From assembly GCF_025736935.1 (NCBI RefSeq), contig NZ_CP107048.1, positions 2,183,501-2,247,500 on the forward strand: DNA of 64,000 nucleotides, in the 5' to 3' direction. Below, in pieces: positions 36,839 to 46,087 of the stretch (its first letter is position 1; each line of letters opens with the position of its first letter). The stretch comes from Qipengyuania sp. SS22 (lineage in GTDB: Bacteria > Pseudomonadota > Alphaproteobacteria > Sphingomonadales > Sphingomonadaceae). The notes under the pieces are model-generated. The model had not been told where the DNA came from. It saw only the letters and a list, made by a program, of their open reading frames with translations, and ran no database searches. A program made the position numbers and the translations under genes.

Positions 36839-37768
36839 TCACTCTTCGGCGAGGAAATCGAGCAAAGCGCGCTCGTATTCGTCGACCCGGCCATCCGCAT
36901 CGATCCGCGCGTCGAGCCATTCGCGCTCGCTGTGGGTCACCTCATGCGCTGCGGCTACGCCCTCGGCGCGCGATTCTGCCTTTTCCTTGCGCCCGAAGAC
37001 CTTGCCGAACGCGTTGGGTGAAGCCTTGGCCATCCGGCCGAGAAATCCGCCCACGCTGCTGCGCGTATCGGTCATAAAGGCCTGCAGTTCGGTGGCTCGC
37101 TCGCGGCTGATCTGCGCATCGGGATCGCTATAGCCCTGCAAGTAATTGGCGATGCCCTGGACGAACAATTGCTTCCATTCAGGCGCATTGGCGCCGCCCA
37201 GCGTGGCGTCCTTCAGACGGAACAGCATGTCGGCCTCCTTGCGACCGACCGCCGCAGGGCGTTCGCTGGCGGGCGCGAAGATCGCGCGGCGCAGCAGGCG
37301 GGCTTCGGTTGCGTTGACATTGCCTGCTTCGAGCGTTCCGCCGTCGCGCGTCGGCCCGGTGCCCTCGAGTGCGGCGAGCTCCATTTGCGAGATCGCGTAA
37401 TCCTTGAGCGCCGCCGGCACGTTCTGCGCCCGTTCGAAGACGCGTACCAGCAGCTCGATTTCGGCCATGCTGCCGAACTGTCCGTCGGCATCGATCTGCA
37501 TCATCAGCCAGCTGGCATTCTCGGGATCGACATAGCCCGTGGGCGCGCGCTGGTTGATGACATATTCGCCCAGCGCCTCGACGAAGAAATCGACCCATTC
37601 GCTGCTTTTCGTCGCCAGCTCGCGATTGAGTGCGAAGATCGCTTCGGCCTCGGCCTGCGAAATCCGCCCGTCGGGCCATGCCTCGCGCCGCAGCGTCAGC
37701 ACTTCCTCGGGGGTGATGACCCCATCCGCGCCGACCCTCTTCGCCAATTCGCCGAAATGCACGCTCAT
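36839..37768 (-). CDS. Hypothetical protein with EF-hand-like acidic loops
   Basis: The 309-residue protein contains repeated DxDGx segments that look like EF-hand or TerB-like loops: GVITPEEVLTLRREAWPDGR near residue 16, DPENASWLMMQIDADGQFG near residue 82, and LDARIDADGRVDEYERALL near the end. No signal peptide or membrane helix is seen. Calcium binding is possible but the loops are not full consensus. I do not recognise a named family. Confidence 0.72.
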   Translation of the reverse strand: MSVHFGELAKRVGADGVITPEEVLTLRREAWPDGRISQAEAEAIFALNRELATKSSEWVDFFVEALGEYVINQRAPTGYVDPENASWLMMQIDADGQFGSMAEIELLVRVFERAQNVPAALKDYAISQMELAALEGTGPTRDGGTLEAGNVNATEARLLRRAIFAPASERPAAVGRKEADMLFRLKDATLGGANAPEWKQLFVQGIANYLQGYSDPDAQISRERATELQAFMTDTRSSVGGFLGRMAKASPNAFGKVFGRKEKAESRAEGVAAAHEVTHSEREWLDARIDADGRVDEYERALLDFLAEE

Positions 37769-37804
37769 CTGGACCCAGCTCCCTAAAATCCTGGTCCGAT
37801 AAGC

Positions 37805-37834
37805 CTAGCCCGTCTTGCTTAAGACGGGGTTAGC
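37805..37834 (-). terminator. Hairpin at the end of the lipoprotein gene
   Basis: CTAGCCCGTCTT (37805-37816) pairs with AAGACGGGGTTAG (37821-37833) around GCTT with one bulge, including the lipoprotein stop codon. There is no T run on either strand, so it is only a terminator candidate. Confidence 0.35.
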
Positions 37835-38252
37835 GGCGCAGCGCGCGCACGCAGGCGGCGCGGTCGACATCGAGACCGTCGCTGGCGCGGCGGGCATCGA
37901 CATAGGTAGCGCTGGGTTCGCCGCGCGGCTCGAGCGGGTAGAGATAGACATCGAGCACGCAGGCCTCGCCGACGAATTGCAGCTTCTTGGCATCGCCTTC
38001 CTTCACCGTCAGCCGCGGGGCACCGAACAGATTGGCGAGAGCGGTTTCATTGCGACCGATCACCCCTTCCAGCCCGGGCACATTCATCACGCGCGGTGCG
38101 CGAAACGATGGCGTAGTCGGCGCGACGCGGACCTCCTGCGGCGGCGGTGTGGCCGCGGGGCGTGAGGCCGGGGCACCCGGTGAACCCGGCGCAGTGGGTA
38201 CGGTGGTGCAGGCTCCCAGCAGGGGCAGCAGCAGCAGGGCGAACTTACGCAT
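37830..38252 (-). CDS. Hypothetical lipoprotein
   Basis: The 140-residue protein has a lipoprotein signal (FALLLLPLLGACTT, lipid Cys near residue 15) and a Pro/Ala-rich linker. A C-terminal domain follows with LEGVIGRNETALANLFGAP, then LQFVGEACVLDVYLYP and a final cysteine (DRAACVRAL) that could pair with the earlier one. This layout resembles small SmpA/BamE-type envelope lipoproteins but I cannot assign it. A GTG at 38267 is an alternative start. It overlaps the CysZ-like gene by 8 bases. Confidence 0.7.
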   Translation of the reverse strand: MRKFALLLLPLLGACTTVPTAPGSPGAPASRPAATPPPQEVRVAPTTPSFRAPRVMNVPGLEGVIGRNETALANLFGAPRLTVKEGDAKKLQFVGEACVLDVYLYPLEPRGEPSATYVDARRASDGLDVDRAACVRALRR

Positions 38253-38937
38253 CGAGGTCTTTCTCACGGGCGCGGTGAACGAGGTGGGTGGCGCAGGCGG
38301 CGCCCATTATCGGGGCAAGGAGGTTGAGGAAAGGTATCGCAAGCAACGCCACCACCACGCCGCCGAGCAGGAAACGCGTGAGACCGCCGATCGGGGCCAG
38401 CTCGGTCGGATCGGCACGGTGCCGCAGCCACACCATGTCGTGCAGTTCGCGTCCGACGAGATAGGCGTTGACCGTCCAGAACACCGCCGCCGCGCCAATC
38501 CCGGTCACCAGCAACAGGCCCGCAACCGGCAGCGCCGCGGCATTGGCGAGCACCGTGCGCAGGAGCGAGCGCAGCGCATTGCCGACTTCTTCGATGAGCG
38601 GCAGGTCGCGCAGGCTGTGGCGGGCCTGCGGATGATGCTTCGCCTCGACCGCGCGCACCACATCCTCGGCGAAGAACTGCAGCACGAACAGCGCTACCAC
38701 CCGGAACAGGAACCAGCCCGCCAGGATGATCCCCAGCGTCGCGAGCAGTGCGCCCAGGCCCGACGTGTTGGCACTGGTCATACTGCCGATCGCGTGTTCG
38801 ACCACGACATAGAGCGCCGCGCCGCCGGCCGCGAAGATCGCCAAGGTCAGCAGCGCGGTCTTGCCCAGCACCCTGAGGATTGCCGGATCGCGAAGCTGAC
38901 CGACGGCAAGGGCAAGGGCACGGGGAAGCGACATCAT
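38245..38937 (-). CDS. EI24/CysZ-like multi-pass membrane protein
   Basis: The 230-residue protein has about five hydrophobic segments (LLTLAIFAAGGAALYVVV; LLATLGIILAGWFLFRVVAL; AALPVAGLLLVTGIGAAAVF; FLLGGVVVALLAIPFLNLL). The EI24 family feature VNAYLVGRELHDMVWLRH lies near residue 165. CysZ members import sulfate, but EI24 proteins differ in role, so sulfate transport is not claimed. Starts at 38937 or 38934. Confidence 0.82.
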   Translation of the reverse strand: MMSLPRALALAVGQLRDPAILRVLGKTALLTLAIFAAGGAALYVVVEHAIGSMTSANTSGLGALLATLGIILAGWFLFRVVALFVLQFFAEDVVRAVEAKHHPQARHSLRDLPLIEEVGNALRSLLRTVLANAAALPVAGLLLVTGIGAAAVFWTVNAYLVGRELHDMVWLRHRADPTELAPIGGLTRFLLGGVVVALLAIPFLNLLAPIMGAACATHLVHRAREKDLDA

Positions 38938-39049
38938 CGGAGCGGGGGAATGCGCGCCGTTATGGGGCAAGTCAACGCCGCCCTTGGCCAAACGCCGACG
39001 AGCCGCTAACCGCGCCGGACATACCGATTATCCCCTCCCCGGAGCACTC

Positions 39050-40045
39050 ATGACCGAACCCCGTTACGACGTAATCGCCATCGGCAATGCCATCGTCGAT
39101 GTGATGGCCCCCTGCGAAGAAGATTTGATCGCCGAACTCGACCTCGCCAAGGGCGGGATGACGCTGGTCGACGAAGACGGCGCGCGGCGGCTGTATGACG
39201 CGATGGGACCGGCCAAGGAGATTTCCGGGGGCTCGGCTGCCAATACGCTCGCGGGCATGTCGGCGCTGGGCGCGCAATGCGCGTTCGTGGGGCAGGTGGC
39301 GCAGGACCAGCTGGGCGATGTCTTCAGCCACGACATCCGCGCCGTGGGGATCGATTTCGACACGCCGCCGCGCTCGGGCCAGCCCTCGACCGCGCGCTGC
39401 CTCATCTTCGTCACGCCCGATGGCGAGCGGACGATGAACACCTTCCTCGGTGCCAGTCAGTTCCTGCCCCCCGCCGCGCTCGACGACGAGCTGATCGCCA
39501 GCGCGGGTATTCTCTACCTCGAAGGATACCTCTGGGATCCCGAAGAACCGCGCCGGGCCATGCGCCGCGCAATCGAGGTGGCGCACAGCGCGGGTCGCAA
39601 GGTCGCCTTCACCGCCAGCGAGAGCTTCGTCATAGATCGCCATGGCGACGATTTCCGCGCGCTGATCGAAGAGCAACAGATCGACATTCTCTTCGTCAAT
39701 GAAAGCGAACTCGCAACGCTGACCGGTGAAGAGGATTTCGACGCCGGCCTCGCCATGCTGCAGGACAAGGTCCCGGTGCTGGTCGCCACGCGCAGCGCTA
39801 GGGGCGCGGTAGGTATCGCCAACGGCACGCGCGCCGAGGTTGCCGCCGAGCCGATCGCCAAGGTGGTCGACACCACCGGCGCGGGCGACCTCTTCGCGGC
39901 GGGCTTCCTGACCGGCCACGCGCGCGGCGAAACCCTCGAAACCTGCCTGCGCATGGGCGCAATCTGCGCTGCCGAAATCATCTCGCACTACGGCGCGCGG
40001 AGCGAGGCGGACCTCAAGGCGCTGGTTGCCGAAAAGCTGGGCTAA
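39050..40045 (+). CDS. PfkB-family sugar kinase, adenosine kinase-like
   Basis: The 331-residue protein matches ribokinase/PfkB kinases: IAIGNAIVDVMAP near residue 9, GGSAANTLAGMSALGAQ near residue 60, and the catalytic DTTGAGDLFAAGFLTG near residue 268. The first motif and the spacing suit adenosine kinase, which many alphaproteobacteria annotate at this position. Substrate is therefore a family-level inference. The ATG at 39050 is 5 bases after GGAG. Confidence 0.88.
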   Translation: MTEPRYDVIAIGNAIVDVMAPCEEDLIAELDLAKGGMTLVDEDGARRLYDAMGPAKEISGGSAANTLAGMSALGAQCAFVGQVAQDQLGDVFSHDIRAVGIDFDTPPRSGQPSTARCLIFVTPDGERTMNTFLGASQFLPPAALDDELIASAGILYLEGYLWDPEEPRRAMRRAIEVAHSAGRKVAFTASESFVIDRHGDDFRALIEEQQIDILFVNESELATLTGEEDFDAGLAMLQDKVPVLVATRSARGAVGIANGTRAEVAAEPIAKVVDTTGAGDLFAAGFLTGHARGETLETCLRMGAICAAEIISHYGARSEADLKALVAEKLG

Positions 40046-40060
40046 TCCACCCACACCCAC

Positions 40061-40147
40061 GTCACCCCGGACTTGATCCGGGGTCCAGCTTCGATGCGGC
40101 TATGGCCTCGCAGGAAGTAGCGGGACCCCGGCTCGGAGGCGGGTGAC
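40061..40147. repeat. REP-like palindromic intergenic repeat
   Basis: The outer ends GTCACCC (40061-40067) and GGGTGAC (40141-40147) are reverse complements. Inside, CCCCGGACTTGATCCGGGG forms one hairpin, and GGGGTCC pairs with GGACCCC. The CACCCCGGACTTGATCCGGG string is typical of dispersed alphaproteobacterial REP elements. It lies between the sugar kinase and purD, which converge here. Confidence 0.7.
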
Positions 40148-40225
40148 GGGCAGAGTTCCAAACGGGCTGAGTGCGCATCTTTCGGACCGACGCGCTCTAT
40201 CCTTCGGCGCCCGCCTGATCGCGCT

Positions 40226-41500
40226 TCAACCCCGCTCGCGGCGCACTTCCCGCTGGCCGATATCGCGGCGGCAGAAGCCGTCTGCGAAATCGATCGCGTC
40301 GACGGCGGCGTAGGCGCTTTTCTGCGCTTCGGTCGCGCTCGGCCCCCTTGCGGTCACGTTGAGTACCCGGCCGCCGCTCGACGTCAGGGTCTCCCCGTTC
40401 AGCTTCGTACCGGCATGGAAGACCTTCGCGCCGCCGGCCTCGGCTTCGCCCAGATCGATAGTGCCGCCTTTCCGGGGCGTGCCGGGATAACCCTCCGCCG
40501 CCATGACCACGGTCAGCGCGAAATCGTCGGATAGCACCGGTTCGGCGATGTCACCCAGCCGACCCTGCGCGCAGGCCTGCATCAGTTCGACAAGATCGCT
40601 CTCCAGCCGCATCATCAGCACCTGGCATTCGGGATCGCCGAAGCGCGCGTTGTATTCGATCAGCTGCGGACCGTCTTTGGTCAGCATCAGCCCGGCATAG
40701 AGCACACCCGAATAGGGCGTGCCCTCGGCGGCCATGGTGCGCACGGTCGGCTCGACGATCTCGCGCATGACCTGCGCCTGTAGCGCTTCGCTCAGCACCG
40801 GGGCGGGCGAATAGGCACCCATGCCGCCGGTATTGGGTCCGGTGTCGCCTTCGCCCACGCGTTTGTGGTCCTGCGCAGTGCCGATGGGGACGATAGCGGT
40901 GCCGTCGGTGAGCGCGAAGAAACTCGCCTCCTCGCCCATCAGGAACTCCTCGATCACTACTTCGCTGCCCGCGCTGCCGAAACGGCCGTCGAACATTTCG
41001 TCGAGCGCATGCTGCGCTTCTTCGCGCGTCTCGGCGATGACCACGCCCTTGCCCGCAGCAAGACCGTCGGCCTTGAGCACGAAGGGCGGGTCGAACTTCT
41101 TGAGCGCGCCCCAGGCCGCCTCGAGCGAGGTGCAGCGCTCGTAGCGGGCGGTGGGGATACTGGCGCGGCGGCACAATTCCTTGGTGAACCCCTTGCTGCC
41201 TTCGAGCTGCGCGGCCTGTTTGGATGGACCGAACGTGTCCACCCCTGCCGCGCGCAGGCTGTCTGCCAGCCCTTCGACCAGCGGCGCTTCGGGACCGATC
41301 ACGACAAGCCCGATTTCCTTGGCGGTGCAGAAAGCGATCACTGCATCGTGATCGTCTGCATCCACCGCAACGCATGCGGCATGCTGGGCGATGCCCGGGT
41401 TGCCCGGAGCCGCCCACAGCTTGTCGCACAGCGGCGATTGCGCCAATTTCCACGCTAACGCATGTTCACGCCCGCCCGACCCGAGCAAAAGGATATTCAT
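40226..41500 (-). CDS. purD: Phosphoribosylamine-glycine ligase
   Basis: Second step of purine synthesis (GAR synthetase), an ATP-grasp enzyme. The 424 residues begin [20 protein letters not shown] as expected, with [12 protein letters not shown] near residue 70, [15 protein letters not shown] near residue 143, and the metal site [13 protein letters not shown] near residue 287. The ATG complement (41498-41500) shares two bases with the xseA start codon on the other strand. Confidence 0.97.
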   Translation of the reverse strand: MNILLLGSGGREHALAWKLAQSPLCDKLWAAPGNPGIAQHAACVAVDADDHDAVIAFCTAKEIGLVVIGPEAPLVEGLADSLRAAGVDTFGPSKQAAQLEGSKGFTKELCRRASIPTARYERCTSLEAAWGALKKFDPPFVLKADGLAAGKGVVIAETREEAQHALDEMFDGRFGSAGSEVVIEEFLMGEEASFFALTDGTAIVPIGTAQDHKRVGEGDTGPNTGGMGAYSPAPVLSEALQAQVMREIVEPTVRTMAAEGTPYSGVLYAGLMLTKDGPQLIEYNARFGDPECQVLMMRLESDLVELMQACAQGRLGDIAEPVLSDDFALTVVMAAEGYPGTPRKGGTIDLGEAEAGGAKVFHAGTKLNGETLTSSGGRVLNVTARGPSATEAQKSAYAAVDAIDFADGFCRRDIGQREVRRERG

Positions 41501-42956
41501 GGCCGACAATTTCCCGTCCACTGCAGATGATGCGAGCTTGGTAGCGAAGGGCCGCACGGGCGACAACGCCGAGCCGCTGACGGTGAGCGAAATTTCCCAG
41601 GCGCTCAAACGCACGGTCGAGGACCGCTTCGGCTTCGTCCGGCTGCGCGGCGAACTGTCCGGCGTGAAGCGCGCCGCCAGCGGGCATCTGTATTGCGCGC
41701 TCAAGGATGAAAAGGCGGTGATCGACGGCGTGATGTGGCGCGGTAATACCGAGCGCCTGCCCTTCGCCCCCGAAGACGGGCTGGAGGTGGTCGCCTCGGG
41801 CAAGCTCACCACCTATCCGGGCCGCTCGAAATACCAGATCGTGATCGAGCGAATGGAGCTGGCGGGCGAAGGCGCGCTGCTGGCGCTGCTCGAGAAGACC
41901 CGCGCGCGGCTGGCGGCGGAAGGACTGTTCGATGCCGGGCGCAAGCAGGCGCTGCCCTTCCTGCCGCGCACTATCGGCGTGGTCACCTCGCCCACCGGCG
42001 CGGTGATTCGCGATATCCTCCACCGGCTGGCGGACCGTTTTCCTACCCGAGTCGTGGTCTGGCCGGTGCTGGTGCAGGGGCAGGGCGCAGCCGCGCAGGT
42101 CGCGGGCGCCGTGCGCGGGTTCGCCGCCATGCCCGAAGGCCATCCCGACCGTCCCGACCTCGTCATCGTCGCGCGCGGCGGCGGGTCGATCGAGGATTTG
42201 TGGAGCTTCAATGAGGAAGAGGTGGTGCGCGCCATCGCCGATTGCCCGATCCCGACGATCAGCGCGGTCGGGCACGAAACGGACACCACTCTCGCCGATT
42301 ATGCCGCCGACCGTCGTGCGCCGACCCCCACCGCCGCGGCCGAGATTGCCGTGCCGGTACGCGCCGAACTCGCCGCCACGCTGAAGGATTTCGAAGGGCG
42401 CAAGGAACGCGCGATCCTGCGCCCGGTGCAATTGGGACGCGAGCGTCTGGAAGCGCGCGTCCAGCGCTTGCCGACACGCGAGGCCTTGCTGCAACCACAG
42501 GCCCAGCGGCTCGACGATCTCGCCGAACGCCTGCGCCGCGGCCTGCGCGACCGCGCGGCGCAGGGGCGCGAGCGGCTTGGCAATCTGCGACTGTCGCCCG
42601 CCGCGCTTGACCGCAATTTGCGCGAGGCCCGGCGTGCGCTGGCGGGGCAGAAGCTGGTGCCTGCGCTGGTCGAGCGTCCGCTGGCCGAGCGGCGCGAGCG
42701 GCTGGCAGCGCTGGCGCGGTTGGCCGAGCAGCTTCATCCCGACCGCCCGCTGGCGCGCGGCTATGTGCGCGTTACCGGACCCGACGGGCGAACCATCACC
42801 GACCGGGCGGCGGCGGCGAGGGAGGCGGCGCTCACGCTCAAGTTCCGCGATGGCGAACTGGCGGTTGCGACCGGCGGTGATACCCTGCCTCCCGCGCCGC
42901 GTCGCAAGCCGCGCAAATCCGGAACTCCGCCCGAGCAGGATGATTTGTTCGGTTAG
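41499..42956 (+). CDS. xseA: Exodeoxyribonuclease VII large subunit
   Basis: Single-strand exonuclease acting with XseB. The 485 residues show an N-terminal OB fold ([37 protein letters not shown]), the catalytic region [19 protein letters not shown] near residue 152, [17 protein letters not shown] near residue 224, [20 protein letters not shown], then coiled coil (Arg/Glu-rich) to the end. The ribosome binding site AAAGGA lies inside purD codons 2-4. No xseB is found in the window. Confidence 0.95.
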   Translation: MADNFPSTADDASLVAKGRTGDNAEPLTVSEISQALKRTVEDRFGFVRLRGELSGVKRAASGHLYCALKDEKAVIDGVMWRGNTERLPFAPEDGLEVVASGKLTTYPGRSKYQIVIERMELAGEGALLALLEKTRARLAAEGLFDAGRKQALPFLPRTIGVVTSPTGAVIRDILHRLADRFPTRVVVWPVLVQGQGAAAQVAGAVRGFAAMPEGHPDRPDLVIVARGGGSIEDLWSFNEEEVVRAIADCPIPTISAVGHETDTTLADYAADRRAPTPTAAAEIAVPVRAELAATLKDFEGRKERAILRPVQLGRERLEARVQRLPTREALLQPQAQRLDDLAERLRRGLRDRAAQGRERLGNLRLSPAALDRNLREARRALAGQKLVPALVERPLAERRERLAALARLAEQLHPDRPLARGYVRVTGPDGRTITDRAAAAREAALTLKFRDGELAVATGGDTLPPAPRRKPRKSGTPPEQDDLFG

Positions 42957-42980
42957 ACCGGACCTGCTAGGAATTGCGCC

Positions 42981-43190
42981 ATGCTGATGAACAAGAATTC
43001 GGGCCCGTCGAAAGGCGAGGCGAAGCTGCAGTACGGCCCTTCCGGCTTTCGCGTGTTGCGTGCGGGCAACCATGTCTTTTGCGCGATGAGCGGGGTGCCG
43101 ATCCCGCTCGACGAGCTGCGCTATTGGTCGGTCCAGCACCAGGAAGCCTACGCCAGCGCCCAGCTCGCGACCGAGCGACTGGCACCGTGA
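42981..43190 (+). CDS. DUF2093 family protein
   Basis: A 69-residue protein matching DUF2093: LQYGPSGFRVLRAGNHVFCAMSG near residue 16 (the conserved Cys and Gly pattern) and IPLDELRYWSVQHQEAYAS near residue 41. Function unknown and restricted to alphaproteobacteria. It overlaps the M23 peptidase gene by four bases. Confidence 0.85.
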   Translation: MLMNKNSGPSKGEAKLQYGPSGFRVLRAGNHVFCAMSGVPIPLDELRYWSVQHQEAYASAQLATERLAP

Positions 43191-44104
43191 AGGGGATGCG
43201 GGTCGCGCCGCTCCTGCTTCTCGGGACCGCATGCGTTCCCTTTGCGACGCCCGAGCCCGCTCCGCCATCGCGCACGGCCGAAGTGGTGCAACCGGTCCGC
43301 GCTACGCCGACTCCAAGCCCGACACCGACGGCCACACCCTCGCGACCCACGGTATTCACCTTCGATGGCGCGCTCGAACAGGGGGGCTGGATACGCGGCA
43401 CGGTCCCCGGCGGTACACGCGCAGCCATGCTGGGTGAGGAAGCGCTGGCATTCGACGATGAGGGCCGGTTCTTCGCCGCCTTCGATCGCGATGCGCCCGC
43501 TGCGATGACACTGACCGCCCAACTGGCGGGCGGGCGCACGATCGACAGCCCACTGGCGATCGCACCACGCGGCTGGGACATCGAACACGTCAACGTGGCG
43601 CGGCGGACGGGCGGGTCTTCCGCATCCTTCATGCGGCGCCGCCAGCCCGAACTCGATGCGATCTGGAACGCGCGGCTTGAAGAAACCGGTGCGCAAGGCT
43701 GGGCGCAGGATTTCATCTGGCCCGCAACCGGACGCATTTCGGGCCGGTTCGGATCGCAGCGTATCTATCGCGGCGAGCCGGGCAGCTATCACTCGGGGAT
43801 CGATATCGCCACGGGCGGTGCCGGCACCCCCTATGTCGCCCCCGCCGATGGCGTGGTGGTGCTTGCGGCGGATGATTTCAGCCTCGAAGGCAAGCTGCTG
43901 ATCATCGATCACGGACAGGGGCTCAACAGCGCTTTCCTGCATAGCGCGCGGCTTTATGTGCGCGAGGGTGAAACGGTGCGGCAGGGCCAGCATATCGGCG
44001 ACATCGGCTCCTCCGGCCGCGCCACCGGCCCCCATCTGCACTGGAGCCTGAAATGGCGCAATTCGCGTCTCGATCCCCTGCTCTTCACGGGACCGATGCG
44101 CTGA
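43187..44104 (+). CDS. M23 (LytM-type) peptidase, probable lipoprotein
   Basis: The 305-residue protein begins with a lipoprotein-like signal (APLLLLGTACVPF) and a Pro/Thr-rich linker, followed by a beta domain. The LytM domain near residues 190-300 has YHSGIDIATG with the first His/Asp and HLHWSLKW with the second His, so the zinc site looks complete. It would cleave peptidoglycan crosslinks at the cell surface or periplasm. A GTG at 43187 or an ATG at 43196 may start it; the GTG overlaps the DUF2093 stop. Confidence 0.88.
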   Translation: MKGMRVAPLLLLGTACVPFATPEPAPPSRTAEVVQPVRATPTPSPTPTATPSRPTVFTFDGALEQGGWIRGTVPGGTRAAMLGEEALAFDDEGRFFAAFDRDAPAAMTLTAQLAGGRTIDSPLAIAPRGWDIEHVNVARRTGGSSASFMRRRQPELDAIWNARLEETGAQGWAQDFIWPATGRISGRFGSQRIYRGEPGSYHSGIDIATGGAGTPYVAPADGVVVLAADDFSLEGKLLIIDHGQGLNSAFLHSARLYVREGETVRQGQHIGDIGSSGRATGPHLHWSLKWRNSRLDPLLFTGPMR

Positions 44105-44146
44105 GCGCTTGACGCGCCTCCACGCGCTCTGGAGAGACCCTCTCGC

Positions 44147-45127
44147 ATGCGTCCAAAGCGCTTTTTCCTTGCCGCCGCGCTGACGGTCGCGCTCGCCCCC
44201 GGGACCTGGCTGCGCTCGCCGCCGCCACCCCGTGCATTGCAGCCCGACGTCACTCTGACGCCCATCGCGGCGCAAGAACGCACGGCGGGGCCCTTCACTT
44301 TGCTTGGCGCATGGGAGCTGGCGGGCGATCGCCTGCGCTTCGGTGGAATCTCGGCGCTTGTCGCCTTGCCCGATGGCCGATTCCTCGCCGGCAGCGACAC
44401 GGGGCGCAAGCTCGAGTTCCACCGGCCCGATCGCGGGCGCCGGGTGGGCCTGTTCAGCGCGTTCGAGCCGAGCGAAACATCCTACAAGATGGGGCGGGAC
44501 CTCGAATCGCTGGCGGTCGATCCGGAAACCGGAACGGTTTGGGCCGGCTACGAATATCGCGAAGCGATCGTCCGGCTCGATGCCGCTTTCCGGCCCGACA
44601 AGGAAGTGCGGCCAGCGCTGATGGCGGATTGGGCCAGCAATTCGGGTGTCGAATCGCTCGTTCGTCTCGCCGATGGGCGCTTTTTCGCGATCGAGGAACG
44701 ATCGCGCCGCTGGCGTGGATCGCGGCATATGGCGGTGCTGTTTTCAGGCGATCCGGTGGAGGACGACAATCCGCGAAGCGTGGTCGTCGATATTCCTGCC
44801 GGATATCGGCCGGTCGATGCCGCTCCGGTCGGAAAGGGCCGCGCGCTGGTTTTGCTGCGACGTCTGGACTGGGGCATCCCGCTGGGGTTCGAAACCGCGA
44901 TTGCCGAACTCGATGTCGACGCGCCCGACGATGACGGGATCGTCACGGCCCGCCTGCTGGCCGAACTTGGAACAACCATCCCGCGCGACAATTACGAAGG
45001 CCTGACCATTACCGACGATGCCGATGGGCAGCATCTCTGGCTGATCTCGGATGACAACTTCATGTCGTTCCAGCGGACACTGCTGCTGAAAATGCGCTGG
45101 GACCAACGCGAAAAGGCGCGCGAGTAG
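44147..45127 (+). CDS. Esterase-like activity of phytase family protein, exported
   Basis: The 326-residue protein has a signal peptide (FFLAAALTVALAPGTWL) and the beta-propeller pattern of PF13449: FGGISALVALPDGRFLAGSD near residue 64, SLAVDPETGTVWAGYEYRE near residue 120, LVRLADGRFFAIEERSRR, and a late NYEGLTITDDADGQHLWLIS near residue 282. Activity and substrate are open. Its last codons form a hairpin with the following bases. Confidence 0.85.
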   Translation: MRPKRFFLAAALTVALAPGTWLRSPPPPRALQPDVTLTPIAAQERTAGPFTLLGAWELAGDRLRFGGISALVALPDGRFLAGSDTGRKLEFHRPDRGRRVGLFSAFEPSETSYKMGRDLESLAVDPETGTVWAGYEYREAIVRLDAAFRPDKEVRPALMADWASNSGVESLVRLADGRFFAIEERSRRWRGSRHMAVLFSGDPVEDDNPRSVVVDIPAGYRPVDAAPVGKGRALVLLRRLDWGIPLGFETAIAELDVDAPDDDGIVTARLLAELGTTIPRDNYEGLTITDDADGQHLWLISDDNFMSFQRTLLLKMRWDQREKARE

Positions 45128-45138
45128 CCTCGCGCGCC
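45115..45138 (-). terminator. Terminator of rpmB, overlapping the neighbouring gene end
   Basis: GGCGCGCGAG (45115-45124) and CTCGCGCGCC (45129-45138) pair perfectly around TAGC. On the minus strand TTTT follows, so it ends rpmB transcription. The stem contains the last codons and stop of the phytase-type gene on the plus strand. Confidence 0.65.
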
Positions 45139-45183
45139 CTTCGATCCAGCGTAGATGCCATGGCGCCGAAGCGCCTTTACGGC

Positions 45184-45474
45184 TTACGCGGTAGCGAGAT
45201 TCGCCTTCCTCAGCTCGCGCTTCACCTTGAGCGCGTTGGCCGAGAGCTTCTCGTCGCTGGTCTTGAGCAGCCAGTTGTCGAGACCGCCATTGTGCTCGAC
45301 CGAACGCAGACCCTGGGTCGACACGCGGAACTTGAAGCTGCGATCGAGCTTCTCGCTCATCAGCGTCACGTTCTGCAGGTTCGGCAGGAAAACCCGCTTG
45401 GTCTTGTTGTTGGCGTGGCTCACATTGTGACCGACCTGGCGGCCCTTGCCGGTGAGTTCGCAAATGCGCGACAT
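45184..45474 (-). CDS. rpmB: 50S ribosomal protein L28
   Basis: The 96 residues begin [20 protein letters not shown] as in L28, continue with [13 protein letters not shown] and [20 protein letters not shown], and keep the LKVKRELRK tail. Only one cysteine is present near the N-terminus, so a zinc-free form is likely. The ATG at 45474 is the usual start; the open frame beyond is unconserved. Confidence 0.96.
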   Translation of the reverse strand: MSRICELTGKGRQVGHNVSHANNKTKRVFLPNLQNVTLMSEKLDRSFKFRVSTQGLRSVEHNGGLDNWLLKTSDEKLSANALKVKRELRKANLATA

Positions 45475-45631
45475 GATACGTCTCTCGTTCAAATGGCTGG
45501 GCGAGTTCCCTTGGCCGCTGCTGCGGGGCGGGGGCTCGTGTTTGTCCCGGAAAGCGGCGCGCATAGCGGCGAGCTTGCGAATCGTCAAGCACGTTGCACC
45601 CGCGTCCGCCGGGGGCTAGCGCCATGCCGAT

Positions 45632-46087
45632 ATGGCCAGCTGGACCCTTCCGCAACCCATGAAGCGCGCGCTCGAGCTCGCCGCGCAGTCCGCTGCGGCG
45701 GGCGAAGTGCCCGTGGGCGCAGTGGTGACCCGCGGCGGGGAGGTCGTGGCGGAAGCGCATAACGCCCCGCGCGAGCTGCGGGACCCCACCGCCCATGCCG
45801 AAGTGCTCGCGATCCGTCGCGCGGCCGAGGCGTTGGGCGAGGAGCGGCTGACCGATTGCGAATTGTGGGTGACGCTGGAACCCTGCGCGATGTGCGCTGG
45901 TGCGATCGTCCATGCGCGGATCGGCAAGCTCTATTACGCTGCCAGCGACTCCAAGGGCGGCGCGGTCGAGCATGGCGCGCGCGTGTTCGAGCAGCCGCAG
46001 TGCCTGCACCGGCCCGAGGTCTATTCGGGCATGGGGGAGGACAGGGCCGCGGAACTGTTGCAGGCGTTCTTCAGGGCGCGTCGCTAG
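45632..46087 (+). CDS. tadA: tRNA-specific adenosine deaminase
   Basis: Converts A34 to inosine in tRNA-Arg(ACG), needed for decoding CGN codons. The 151 residues carry VGAVVTRGGEVVAEAHN, the catalytic PTAHAEVLAIR near residue 52, and the zinc-binding PCAMCAGAIVHARIG near residue 84. The stop overlaps the 3' end of the leftward methyltransferase gene by 17 bases. Confidence 0.94.
   Translation: MASWTLPQPMKRALELAAQSAAAGEVPVGAVVTRGGEVVAEAHNAPRELRDPTAHAEVLAIRRAAEALGEERLTDCELWVTLEPCAMCAGAIVHARIGKLYYAASDSKGGAVEHGARVFEQPQCLHRPEVYSGMGEDRAAELLQAFFRARR

Noticed and set aside
41466..43268. 600-codon open frame on the minus strand
   Set aside because: Antisense shadow of xseA; Arg/Gln/Gly-rich composition typical of such shadows.
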